A model generated the notes under the pieces. It had not been told where the DNA came from. It saw only the letters and a list, made by a program, of their open reading frames with translations, and ran no database searches. The position numbers and the translations under genes were made by a program. From NCBI RefSeq assembly GCF_016458275.1, contig NZ_JAEMHM010000022.1, positions 1 to 64,000 of the forward strand: a stretch of DNA of 64,000 nucleotides, given 5' to 3'. Position 1 is the first letter of the stretch. Each line of letters opens with the position of its first letter. Of this stretch, positions 24,536 through 32,763 are shown in pieces. This stretch comes from Geomesophilobacter sediminis. GTDB taxonomy: Bacteria; Desulfobacterota; Desulfuromonadia; Geobacterales; Geobacteraceae.

Positions 24536-25884
24536 TGTTCGCCGCGAAGCTCCTCCCGCAACTTTTTGCCTTCTTCGGCATCGCCGCCGTCGTCCTGCGC
24601 GGCTACCCGGAACGCCGCCGCCCCCTGGCCGTCTCGGTCGGGGCCGGGTTTGCCGTCGGCGCCGCCGTCGCCTTTTTCCTGTTCCGCAACTTCCCCGGCA
24701 GCTTCCCCTTCGAGCTGATCCGGACCGTGGTGGGGGCGAGCTTTTTCCTCTTCTGGGGCATCGCGGTGACCGCCCTGTACCGCAGCTCCGAGCGTGCCCT
24801 TCCCGACGCCTCCGGCAGGAGCTCCCGACTGGACGCCGTTGCCGCGCCCGTGATCGCCCTGGGCGCCGCCGTTACCGCGGGTGCACTCGCCGCCTGCCGC
24901 TTCTCCGGCAACGACGCCCCCCTCGGCCCGGTCCCCGCCCTGGTACTGCTCCTGGTCATCGGGGCCCTTCTTGCCGCGGCCGGCTTCTTCCTGGAGGCAA
25001 AACTCCCGGAGGCCCTCACCGTCTCCCGCGCCGGGACGCTGGGCGGGGTCGTCGCGCTGCTCCTTTTGAGTTCCTCCTACCTCGTCCGTCTCGACCTCTT
25101 CTCGCCGCTCAGCATGAAGGTCATGAAGGGGTGCCACGACTTCGTGCACCAGTTCATGGAGTCGGTGCTCATCCCGGACCACCTTTTCGTGCGCCCGCAG
25201 ATCTGGGGCTACATCGGGATCCTCTTCAGCAAGGAGGTCGGCTTCTGGGGCGGGATGGTGATCTGGTTTACCCCGTTTTTGCTGGTGGCCATCGCGGTCC
25301 GCTTCGAGCTTCTCCCCTCGGTAGGTCACATCCGCCAGGGGGCTCAGCGCCGCAAGCTCCTCGCCGCGGCGATCCGCCAGCGGCGGATGAAACTGATCGT
25401 GCCGCTTCTCTCGCTCGTGCTGATGGCCGGTGCCGCCTACCGGAGCAGCTTCCCCGACGTGGAATACTGGGATCCCAAACCGATCCCGGTGGCCGCGGAT
25501 CCCTCGGGAGATGTCTTCATCCCGCGCAAGGGGGGAGAGGTGGATCTCAGTGACGGCAAGCTCCACAAGTACCTGCTCAAGGGGGGCGCCCGCGAGGTCC
25601 GCTTCTTCGTGATGCTGACCCCGACCGGCAAACTCACCGTGGACCTCGATGCCTGCGCCATCTGCAAGCCGGACGGCTACGGCCAGGGCGAAGGTTCGGT
25701 GATCTGCTACTACTGCAAGACCCTGATCCCGCTGGAGACGGTGGGCAAGCCGGGGGGATGCAACCCGGTGCCGGTCGCCTTCTCCGAGAAGCCCGACGGA
25801 GTCCACATCAACGGGGTCACCCTGGTCAACGCCTGGTCCACCACCGTCCAGTCCACCGGGGCCAAGAAGGAGGGGGGCAAGTGA
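24535..25884 (+). CDS. DUF2318-type membrane protein with Cys cluster
   Basis: A 449-residue protein. About eight predicted helices (to residue ~300) are followed by an extracytoplasmic C-terminal domain with CAIC (about 376-379), CYYC (about 389-392) and GGC (about 405), the DUF2318 pattern usually read as a predicted metal or Fe-S binding site. It overlaps the ATPase stop by one base and the next gene by four. In Campylobacter-like P19 loci a DUF2318 membrane protein stands beside the same two-permease/ATPase set; here FTR1 and P19 are missing and ResB/CcsA are present instead. A role in metal or electron delivery for cytochrome maturation is an inference. Confidence 0.75.
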   Translation: MFAAKLLPQLFAFFGIAAVVLRGYPERRRPLAVSVGAGFAVGAAVAFFLFRNFPGSFPFELIRTVVGASFFLFWGIAVTALYRSSERALPDASGRSSRLDAVAAPVIALGAAVTAGALAACRFSGNDAPLGPVPALVLLLVIGALLAAAGFFLEAKLPEALTVSRAGTLGGVVALLLLSSSYLVRLDLFSPLSMKVMKGCHDFVHQFMESVLIPDHLFVRPQIWGYIGILFSKEVGFWGGMVIWFTPFLLVAIAVRFELLPSVGHIRQGAQRRKLLAAAIRQRRMKLIVPLLSLVLMAGAAYRSSFPDVEYWDPKPIPVAADPSGDVFIPRKGGEVDLSDGKLHKYLLKGGAREVRFFVMLTPTGKLTVDLDACAICKPDGYGQGEGSVICYYCKTLIPLETVGKPGGCNPVPVAFSEKPDGVHINGVTLVNAWSTTVQSTGAKKEGGK

Positions 25885-27143
25885 AGCGTTTCCTGAACGT
25901 ACTCTGGGCCGCGCTCTCCTCCCGGGCGCTCACTCCCGTGGTGATCGGCTTCTTCTTCCTCGCCTATATCGTGATCGCCTTCTTCACCGAGGAGGCGCTC
26001 ATCACCCTGATCGGGTTAACCGGGCACAGCCTTTTGCTCGGCATGGTGGTCGCGCTGCTGCCGCTGAATGCCGCCTGCCGCATCGTGGCGGAGGCGCTGC
26101 GCTTTCGGAAGGGGCGCCGTCTGCTGACCCGTCCCGAGACGGAGCCGGACCCCGCCCTGTTCGACGAGGTGGTCGCGCTCGATCCGTCCCCGGCCCCGTC
26201 CCTGGCCGATTTCCAGAAACGGCTCGCCGCCGCCGGCTACCGCAGCCGGATGGTCGGGGAGCGGCTTGCCGCATGGCGCGGGGTAAGTCTCGCCCCGGTG
26301 CGCGTGGTATTTTTGGCCGCCGTCTTCTGCCTCTTCGCCGGCATCCTGATCAGCGTCCAGGGGCGCGTGGTCAGCCGGCAGTCGATCATCGAGGGGGAAC
26401 CCCTTCCGACCGTCACCGGCAACGGCGGAGTCGTGGAGCGGATCACCCTGCAAGACGGCACCGGGTCGATCCTCCGCAAGGAACTGATCATCAAGGTCGG
26501 CGCGGGAGGGCAGGGGGGGGCGCGGGAATTCGGCATCTACCCGCCGGGGCTTATGGACGGCGCCTTCGTCTACCCGCGCTACCTCGGCGTAGCCATGGAA
26601 TACCAGTTCTCGGCACCGGACCTGCCGCTCTTCCGGCGTGCCGTGGTGCTCCCGCTGTATCCGCCGGGACGGGAGGCGACCGAGGAGCTCTCCGGCTCCC
26701 CGTACCGCATCACCTACGTGGTGGAGCGCCCCGAGGACGGCTCCGACCCCTACGCGACCGGGAAGTTCAACTTGGGCTTCAAGCTGATCAAGGGGGGGGA
26801 CGTGGTCCTTACCGGGCGGGTCCCGGGGGGAGGGGAGTTTGTCCGCGACGGGTACCGCCTCGCCATCCCCGACGCCCGCCGCATGGTGGTCACCGACTAC
26901 GTCCGCGACTATGGCGTCATCCTGATCTGGTGGGCCGGGTTCCTGTTCCTGTTCGGGATCCTCGCTTGGCTCCCGATGCGGCTGCTGGCCCCCCGGCGCG
27001 AGATGTTCTTCACCCCTGACGGGGGGAGCGTCCGCGGTTGGTCCCGATCCGAGGGGAGGGGGCGCAAGCATGCCGCCATCTTCCACGAGATCCTGGACCT
27101 CATTGCCACGCCGCGTTCGGCGGCAACGCAGGTCGAAGAGTGA
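25881..27143 (+). CDS. Second ResB-like membrane protein
   Basis: A 420-residue protein. Helices near 20-38, 44-66 and 142-162 are followed by a beta-rich extracytoplasmic domain of about 210 residues, a C-terminal helix near 358-380 and a basic tail. That is the ResB/Ccs1 layout, with poor conservation of family motifs. The start is GTG 25881, which overlaps the DUF2318 stop (GTGA); the open frame back to 25758 lies inside that gene. It is the third ResB-type protein in this operon, which suggests specialised versions for different haem sites or for the transporter module. Confidence 0.6.
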   Translation: MKRFLNVLWAALSSRALTPVVIGFFFLAYIVIAFFTEEALITLIGLTGHSLLLGMVVALLPLNAACRIVAEALRFRKGRRLLTRPETEPDPALFDEVVALDPSPAPSLADFQKRLAAAGYRSRMVGERLAAWRGVSLAPVRVVFLAAVFCLFAGILISVQGRVVSRQSIIEGEPLPTVTGNGGVVERITLQDGTGSILRKELIIKVGAGGQGGAREFGIYPPGLMDGAFVYPRYLGVAMEYQFSAPDLPLFRRAVVLPLYPPGREATEELSGSPYRITYVVERPEDGSDPYATGKFNLGFKLIKGGDVVLTGRVPGGGEFVRDGYRLAIPDARRMVVTDYVRDYGVILIWWAGFLFLFGILAWLPMRLLAPRREMFFTPDGGSVRGWSRSEGRGRKHAAIFHEILDLIATPRSAATQVEE

Positions 27144-27215
27144 CGGTGAAGTAATGATCCCTTTCCTGGCGGGAAGGGAGGTTAATCTTTTCCTGTTTTT
27201 GAACGAGGTCGCATC

Positions 27216-27554
27216 ATGAAAGGATTTGCTTTTTTCCTCTGCACCCTATTGCTTTTTTCCGCACGCATCGCGGCGGCAGATGACTATGACGACTGCCGCG
27301 CTGAATGTACCAAAGCAGAAACCGCCTGTGTCGATGCCATCACCCTGTACGACGAGACGGGGGTCAAGGAGGCGAAACAGGCCTGTTCCGCAGAACATGT
27401 TCAGTGTGACCGGAAGTGCCACCAGATTGAGGATGTCGGCCGTGACGCCTACGAAGCCGCGCAAAAAAAGGCGGCCGAGGAAGCGGAGCGCAAGCGCAAG
27501 CAGGAGGAAGACACCGTCAACGGGACCATTCCGATCATCCGGTTCGATCAGTAG
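27216..27554 (+). CDS. Small secreted Cys-rich, coiled-coil protein
   Basis: A 112-residue protein with a signal peptide cut near AAADD (about residue 20). The mature part has regularly spaced cysteines (DCRAEC, TAC, ACSAEHVQC, DRKC) on helices, a twin-CX3C-like pattern that could form disulfides or bind metal, and then a charged coiled coil AAEEAERKRKQEE. ATG 27216 follows GAGG. It is the last gene before a bidirectional terminator and may belong to the maturation operon, though a 72-base gap separates them. No family recognised. Confidence 0.7.
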   Translation: MKGFAFFLCTLLLFSARIAAADDYDDCRAECTKAETACVDAITLYDETGVKEAKQACSAEHVQCDRKCHQIEDVGRDAYEAAQKKAAEEAERKRKQEEDTVNGTIPIIRFDQ

Positions 27555-27564
27555 CTGACCGATC

Positions 27565-27686
27565 AAGTCCCCCTTTGCGATGGGGGATGCAGGGGGATTT
27601 GCCTCTAGTTGCCAGTTCTTACGATAGTCCCAACCGAGAACCTCAGAACCAAAATCCCCCCTTGCCCCCCTTCGCAAAGGGGGGTA
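27565..27686. repeat. Composite CCCCCTTTG repeat, copy C
   Basis: AAGTCCCCCTTTGCGATGGGGG at the left, AAAATCCCCCCTTG and CCCCCCTTCGCAAAGGGGGG at the right. Same order as copy A, with a longer, different centre. Confidence 0.6.
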
Positions 27687-27707
27687 AATGCTCAGTCTCT
27701 CATGCCG

Positions 27708-27747
27708 AAAAAAAGGCCGCAGCCGGTTGAACCGGTTGCGGCCTTTT
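27708..27747. terminator. Bidirectional terminator
   Basis: AAAAAAAGGCCGCAGCCGGTT, loop GA, ACCGGTTGCGGCCTTTT gives a ~13-bp stem with A- and T-runs on the two sides. It lies between the plus-strand Cys-rich gene and the minus-strand secreted protein, serving both. Confidence 0.85.
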
Positions 27748-27773
27748 ACGTGGTGTCTCGGTAAGAGAAAGGG

Positions 27774-28253
27774 TCAGTAGTTGCCGAGCTTGTACTTGGT
27801 GACGAAGAGGTAGTAGCGCTCGTTCATCGGAGAGCGTTTCCCGACGTTCACCCAGTTCTTGTTGAACTCGCTCCCCATATCCTTGTCGGTGCAGAGGAGC
27901 TGGTTGTCCTTGGTGTAGTTGCGCTTGCCGACGGGGCGGAATTTGCCGTCCTTCATTTCAAAGTCGATCTGGTGGTAGGAAACCTGCCCTTTCTTCTCGA
28001 TGTTGGCTTTGCAGGTGGGGAAGGTGGTCAGGTGCTTGTTGTAAGCCTCGACACCGAAGGGGGTCAGCTGAAACTTTTCGGTCCAGGAAATGGTCCGGTC
28101 CTTTCCTTTGATGCTGTCAGCGTCATAGAAAGTTGCTTGCACGTTCTTGTTGGGAACATCCCACTCGTGCTTGACCCAGTTTTCTGCGTATGCCTGGGCG
28201 GTAATGGTCAAAATTGCCGAACCTAAGACAGCTGCGAGGACATTCTTCTTCAT
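27774..28253 (-). CDS. Small secreted protein, paralogue of 30342-30821
   Basis: A 159-residue protein with a clear signal peptide (cut near AYAEN). The mature part starts ENWVKHEWDVPNKNV and contains conserved segments YDADSIK, FQLTPFGVEAYNKHL, YHQIDFEM, RNYTKDNQLLCTDKDMG and a Tyr-rich end. Two cysteines (FPTC, LLC) could form a disulfide. It resembles small periplasmic or surface proteins of the surface-adhesin E type in size and strand pattern, but I cannot confirm that. It shares about half of its residues by eye with the protein at 30342. The two flank a membrane glycosyltransferase gene in the opposite orientation. Confidence 0.75.
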   Translation of the reverse strand: MKKNVLAAVLGSAILTITAQAYAENWVKHEWDVPNKNVQATFYDADSIKGKDRTISWTEKFQLTPFGVEAYNKHLTTFPTCKANIEKKGQVSYHQIDFEMKDGKFRPVGKRNYTKDNQLLCTDKDMGSEFNKNWVNVGKRSPMNERYYLFVTKYKLGNY

Positions 28254-28480
28254 GCTAAGTCACCTCTCATGGTTTCTGAATCCAGACGGAGTCCGCACTT
28301 TAGCATTTATCGATCGGGAAGTAAATACCGGGTGGAGACGTAAACGCGGTGCCACCGTGGCTTTTTTCCCATTCACCCCCGGTGGAACCAAATTGATTAT
28401 CACGGTCAAAAATGCTATGGTGCACGGTCGATGGACCGTATCCTCCCGGCGACGGGAGTCACCCTGCCGCTGACTAAACG

Positions 28481-30004
28481 ATGGAGATGAATCCCTTGGG
28501 CACCGAGGACACACCAGAGAAAAGCCGGCCCGGCACCACGCCGCGTCAACCGTCGGCCGGGCCGGAGTTCATTTCCCCCGCCGTTTTCCGCAGCGCCGTC
28601 GTCACTTTGATGCTTTATTTCGGGGCGCGGCTCCTCTACTACGCCCTGTCGATCTCCTCGTTCGTCCCTCCCGACGAGGTGACCCACGCCCAGATCAGCC
28701 AGGTCTTTTCCACGGTCTGGCTCGCACCGCAAAATTCCCCCGCGACCTGGGAACTGGGCCCGGTGACCAACATCCCCTGGCTCTACTATTGGATGATGGG
28801 AAAGCTGCTGCACCTCAACGTCTTCGGCGTATCGGGCCTGGTTTTCCTGCGTCTGCTCAACATCCCGCTCGCCTTTGGCACCATCTGGTACCTGGACCGG
28901 ACGCTGCGCCTGCTGACCGGGGACCGGTTGACCCGCCTGTTGCTGCTGGCGGTGGCGACCAACCTCGGCATGTTCACCCTGCTGTCGGCCAGCGTTTCCT
29001 ACGACAACCTCGCCAACCTGTTGGCCGCCATGGCCATCTACTACGAGTTCGCCTTCCTGCGCGAGCGCTCCGGAGGAGGTTTGGCGGCTTCGTGGCTTTG
29101 CCAACTGCTCGGCGCTCTCACCAAGGTCACCTTTCTCCCGCTGATCCTGCTCCTGAACGTCGTCTTGATCCTCTTCGAGGCGAAAAGGCTCCCCCGCCTC
29201 GCTTCCGGAGTGGGGGACTATTTCCGGAAATCGCGAGGGCGTGCCGTCGCCATGGCCGCGCTGCTCCTTCTTTTTCTGGGGCTCAACCTGCAGTTGTACG
29301 CCGGGAACTACCTCACCTACCACACCATCAACCCCACGATGGAGATGCTGACCTCGAAGTCGGCGGCGATGAATTACCGGATGGCGGCACGGGGGATGAT
29401 CTTCGACGATTTCCGGGACGGCAAGATCTCGTATATGGATGCCCTGGTCCTGGCGGGGGAGATCAAGCACCCGGGCGACAAGGCGGACACCTTCTACCTG
29501 CTGATGAACTGGCAGAAGCTGCAGCAGAACCCGAGCCTCTGGATGGGGCCGGCTGCCTACTCCTGGTTTTGGTTCAAGACCATGATCGGGACCACCCTGG
29601 GGATCAAGGCGCACCTCGGCATGTTCAAGAGCCAGGGGTACCTCGTGCCGATCTACCTGCTGGCGGGGCTGGGGGTGGTGGGGTTCGTGCTCTACTGGCG
29701 GCCGCGCCGCAGCGGCTGGGAGCCGCTGGCCATGGCGGGGATCGTCCTCTCCTATGCCGCAATCGTGATGTACCGGGTGAACTGGGATTCGTACCAGAAC
29801 TACGGCGAGCCGGGGATTACCCTCTATGGCCGGTACCTGTTCCCGCTGTTCGCGCCGATGCTGGCGCTGTGGGCGCATTATCTTTCGCAACTTTTCCGTC
29901 CGGCGCCGGTACGGTTGGGCCTCGCGATCGCGGTGGCGCTGCTCTTCATCGGCTACGACTTCCCGTGGTTTCTGGCCCACGCCACGCCGGAATGGTTTCG
30001 ATGA
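28481..30004 (+). CDS. DUF2142-like GT-C membrane glycosyltransferase
   Basis: A 507-residue protein with about ten to twelve predicted helices. The acidic motif FVPPDEVTH (about 61-69), after TM1, is typical of the first extracytoplasmic loop of GT-C enzymes, where Asp/Glu is catalytic with a polyprenyl-phosphate sugar donor. It fits the DUF2142 family by layout. ATG 28481 is used; ATG 28487 is equally possible because no strong ribosome binding site is visible. It is a single gene between two divergent paralogous secreted-protein genes, so it might modify those proteins or act in the polysaccharide pathway that starts at 31126. Confidence 0.7.
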   Translation: MEMNPLGTEDTPEKSRPGTTPRQPSAGPEFISPAVFRSAVVTLMLYFGARLLYYALSISSFVPPDEVTHAQISQVFSTVWLAPQNSPATWELGPVTNIPWLYYWMMGKLLHLNVFGVSGLVFLRLLNIPLAFGTIWYLDRTLRLLTGDRLTRLLLLAVATNLGMFTLLSASVSYDNLANLLAAMAIYYEFAFLRERSGGGLAASWLCQLLGALTKVTFLPLILLLNVVLILFEAKRLPRLASGVGDYFRKSRGRAVAMAALLLLFLGLNLQLYAGNYLTYHTINPTMEMLTSKSAAMNYRMAARGMIFDDFRDGKISYMDALVLAGEIKHPGDKADTFYLLMNWQKLQQNPSLWMGPAAYSWFWFKTMIGTTLGIKAHLGMFKSQGYLVPIYLLAGLGVVGFVLYWRPRRSGWEPLAMAGIVLSYAAIVMYRVNWDSYQNYGEPGITLYGRYLFPLFAPMLALWAHYLSQLFRPAPVRLGLAIAVALLFIGYDFPWFLAHATPEWFR

Positions 30005-30122
30005 AGCAATGGACAATGGACAATGGACAATGGACAATTGACAATGAAAAGCTGATGAAGCAATTGACAATTGACAATGAAAAGCTGATGAAGCAATTGA
30101 CGATGGACAGTTGACAATGAAA
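30005..30122. repeat. CAATGGACAATTGAC tandem repeats
   Basis: Starts with CAATGGA heptamers and passes into three near-copies of a ~33-base unit (AATTGACAATGAAAAGCTGATGAAGC). A further short block at 30312-30342 (TTGTCAATTGTCCATTGTCAA) is the reverse complement of the same unit, on the other side of the terminator. Confidence 0.65.
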
Positions 30123-30178
30123 AACTGATCCGTGTCACGTGTCATTGATTCAGATCGGTCTGTGTTCCACTCAAAAAA

Positions 30179-30213
30179 AGCGGGGCCGGAGGAAAACCTC
30201 CGGCCCCGCTTTC
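30179..30213. terminator. Bidirectional terminator
   Basis: AGCGGGGCCGGAGG, loop AAAA, CCTCCGGCCCCGCT: a 14-bp perfect stem with an A-run before and TTT after. It separates the converging GT-C gene and the secreted-protein gene at 30342. Confidence 0.85.
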
Positions 30214-30341
30214 GCATTCATCGTCAATGGTGATTGGTGCCGATCTTCATACGGAAGTCCGTAACCTCCCTCTACCTAAGGGGGAAGGGGACCGTATGCG
30301 TTACGTAGGCTCCATTGTCAATTGTCCATTGTCAATTGACT

Positions 30342-30821
30342 TTAGATGTCACCCAGCTTGTATTTGGTCACCAGCAAGTAGTACCGCTCGTACATCGGGG
30401 AGCGGAACACGATCTCGTGCCACTTGGTGTCGAACTCTTTCCCCATGTCCTTGTCGGTGCAGAGCAGCTTGTTGTCCCTGGTGTAATTGCGCTTGGTGAC
30501 GGTCCGGAATTTCCCCTTGGTGATCTCGAAGTCGATCTGGTGGTAGGCGGCCGGCCCGTTCTCTTCAACGGCCTTGGCACAGGTCGGGAAGGTCTTGAGA
30601 TGTTTGGTGTAGGCCTCGGAGCCGAAAGGGGTCAGCACGAACTTCTCGGTCCAGTTCATGATCTTGTGATGGGCCTTCACGCTTTTGCTGTCGTAATAGT
30701 TGGCCTCGATATTCTTATTCGGAACGTCGACCTCGTTTTTCACCCAGTTCGCGGCCTGGCAGGTCCAGGCACCCGCCAAAAGGGATGCACCCACCAATCC
30801 GGCAATCAGCTTCTTGCTCAT
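30342..30821 (-). CDS. Small secreted protein, paralogue of 27774-28253
   Basis: A 159-residue protein with a signal peptide (cut near CQAAN) and the same core as the protein at 27774: WVKNEVDVPNKNIEANYYD, KFVLTPFGSEAYTKHLKTFPTC, YHQIDFEI, RNYTRDNKLLCTDKDMG. Both cysteines of the mature paralogue are kept. The function is unknown. The pair suggests a conserved small surface or periplasmic protein with two expression contexts. Confidence 0.75.
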   Translation of the reverse strand: MSKKLIAGLVGASLLAGAWTCQAANWVKNEVDVPNKNIEANYYDSKSVKAHHKIMNWTEKFVLTPFGSEAYTKHLKTFPTCAKAVEENGPAAYHQIDFEITKGKFRTVTKRNYTRDNKLLCTDKDMGKEFDTKWHEIVFRSPMYERYYLLVTKYKLGDI

Positions 30822-30920
30822 TGTTCACCTCGGTTAGAAGTACGTTGAGAATCCGCCGGATAGTAGCATCTCTGCAAACCGGTGTAAAGGTGCATCCCTC
30901 AACTGAGGCTAAGCCCGATG

Positions 30921-31020
30921 AAGTCCCCCTTTGCGAAGGGGGATTTTGTTTTGTCGCAAACCTGGTGCTGATGGCGAAGGGATCAAATCCCCCCTTGCCC
31001 CCCTTCGCAAAGGGGGGTAA
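30921..31020. repeat. Composite CCCCCTTTG repeat, copy D
   Basis: AAGTCCCCCTTTGCGAAGGGGG, centre with AACCTGGTGCTGATGGCGAA, then AAATCCCCCCTTG and CCCCCCTTCGCAAAGGGGGG. The centre matches copy A (AACCTGGTGCTGGTGGC), which shows that the composite, not only its ends, is repeated. Confidence 0.65.
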
Positions 31021-31125
31021 CTGCACAACCTTCTTTTCGGAGATGATGCTGCGCCGAAATTGATTATTCCGGGCGAAGATGCTACATTCGTCCTTCCTCA
31101 ATACCATAAAGGACAAGGATTTAGC

Positions 31126-32763
31126 ATGGCTCAAAGGGAAAGCGCACCCGAAACTCCCGGCGCCTGGTATCGGCGCCTCCCCCTGGTGCTCGCGATCATC
31201 GCCCTGGTGACCGCAGCGGTATACCTGCCGGTGCTGCAAAACGGCTTCGTCGACTACGACGATCCCGACTACGTCACCGTCAATCCGATGGTGCGCCAGG
31301 GACTGACCCTGAAGGGGCTGGCGTGGGCGTTTACCGCCTTTCACGCCGGGAACTGGCATCCGCTGACCTGGCTTTCCCACATGCTGGACATCCAGCTCTT
31401 CGATCTCGCTGCGTCGGGACACCATGCGGTGAGCCTCCTTTTCCACATCGCCAACGCGCTTTTGCTGTGCCTGGTCTTGCGGGCCCTGACCGGTTCCACC
31501 GTCCGCAGCGCCTTCGTCGCGCTCCTTTTCGCGCTGCACCCGCTGCATGTCGAGTCGGTCGCCTGGGTGGCGGAGCGCAAGGACGTCCTCTCCACCTTCT
31601 TCTGGCTGGCGACGATGCTCGCCTACCTCTGGTATGTCGCCAAGCCGTCGCTTAAGCGTTACCTTGCCGTCGCTCTTCTCCTCGCCCTGGGGCTCCTGGC
31701 GAAGCAGATGCTGGTGACCCTTCCGGTGGTGCTGCTGCTCCTGGACTTCTGGCCCCTGGGGCGTCTCCGTCTGAAGGACGCCGGGGAAGGGATCCCGCTG
31801 CCGAAGCTCCTCCTGGAAAAGGCTCCGCTGCTGGGGATCGCCGGGGCCGCGGCGGCGGTCACCATCCTGGCCCAAAGCGCCGGAGGCGCGATTGCGGCGC
31901 GCCACGGCGGCTACGCCGGATCGGTCCTGGTCAACTGGGGCAACGCCCTCATCGCCTACCCGCGCTACCTGATCAAGATGGTCTGGCCGTTGGACCTCGC
32001 GATCTTCTATCCCCTGAACCCGGGGAGCGTCACCGCGGTCAAGGTTGCCGGCGCGGCGGTGGTCATCGCCGCCCTGACCGCAGGTGCGCTCTGGCAGCTG
32101 CGCCGCCGGCCCTACCTCGCCTTCGGCTGGTTCTGGTATCTCGTTACCCTGCTTCCGGTGGCCGGGTTCATCAAGGTGGGATCGCAGGCGATCGCCGACC
32201 GCTATACCTACGTCCCGCTGATCGGGATCTTCGTCGTCCTGGTCTGGGGGATCGCCGAAATCGCCGGACGCTGGACCCGCGGACCTCAGGCCGCCGTGGC
32301 GGCGGGAGTGGCGGTGCTCGCCCTTTGCTCCGCGCTTACGGTAACCCAGATCGGCTACTGGCGCACCCCGTACCAGCTCTACGATCACGCGTTGCAGGCG
32401 GTGCCGGACAACTGGCTGGCGCATAACAACATGGCGATCCTGCAGGCACAGCAGTACCGCTTCGACGAGGCGACCCGCCACTTCCAGGAGTCGCTGCGGA
32501 TCAATCCCGACCAGGCCGAGGGGTACCTGAATTACGCCAACGTGCTGCAGGCAACCGGGCAGACCGGCCCGGCGCTCCAGGCCCTTCAGGAGTCGGTGCG
32601 GCTCAACCCCAGCGGGGCGCAAGGCCATTTCCGGCTCGGCTACGCCTACCTCATCGCCGGCAACCCCGACCTCGCCTACCGCGAGTACGAGCAGCTGCAG
32701 CAGTTGGACCAGGTGCAGGCCCGCAGCCTCCTCGACTCGATCCGCATGGCCGGGAGACGATGA
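31126..32763 (+). CDS. TMTC-like GT-C membrane protein with C-terminal TPRs
   Basis: A 545-residue protein. After TM1 comes the acidic motif FVDYDDPDYV (41-50), followed by NWHPLTWLSHMLD and about ten further helices (to ~420), then three TPR units (NNMAILQAQQYRFDEATRHFQESLRINPD and similar). This matches the bacterial relatives of TMTC O-mannosyltransferases, which transfer a sugar from a lipid carrier to protein. ATG 31126 with AAGGA six bases upstream is preferred over a TTG at 31060. It overlaps the next gene by four bases. Substrates are unknown, but the many secreted cytochromes in this window are candidates. Confidence 0.8.
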   Translation: MAQRESAPETPGAWYRRLPLVLAIIALVTAAVYLPVLQNGFVDYDDPDYVTVNPMVRQGLTLKGLAWAFTAFHAGNWHPLTWLSHMLDIQLFDLAASGHHAVSLLFHIANALLLCLVLRALTGSTVRSAFVALLFALHPLHVESVAWVAERKDVLSTFFWLATMLAYLWYVAKPSLKRYLAVALLLALGLLAKQMLVTLPVVLLLLDFWPLGRLRLKDAGEGIPLPKLLLEKAPLLGIAGAAAAVTILAQSAGGAIAARHGGYAGSVLVNWGNALIAYPRYLIKMVWPLDLAIFYPLNPGSVTAVKVAGAAVVIAALTAGALWQLRRRPYLAFGWFWYLVTLLPVAGFIKVGSQAIADRYTYVPLIGIFVVLVWGIAEIAGRWTRGPQAAVAAGVAVLALCSALTVTQIGYWRTPYQLYDHALQAVPDNWLAHNNMAILQAQQYRFDEATRHFQESLRINPDQAEGYLNYANVLQATGQTGPALQALQESVRLNPSGAQGHFRLGYAYLIAGNPDLAYREYEQLQQLDQVQARSLLDSIRMAGRR

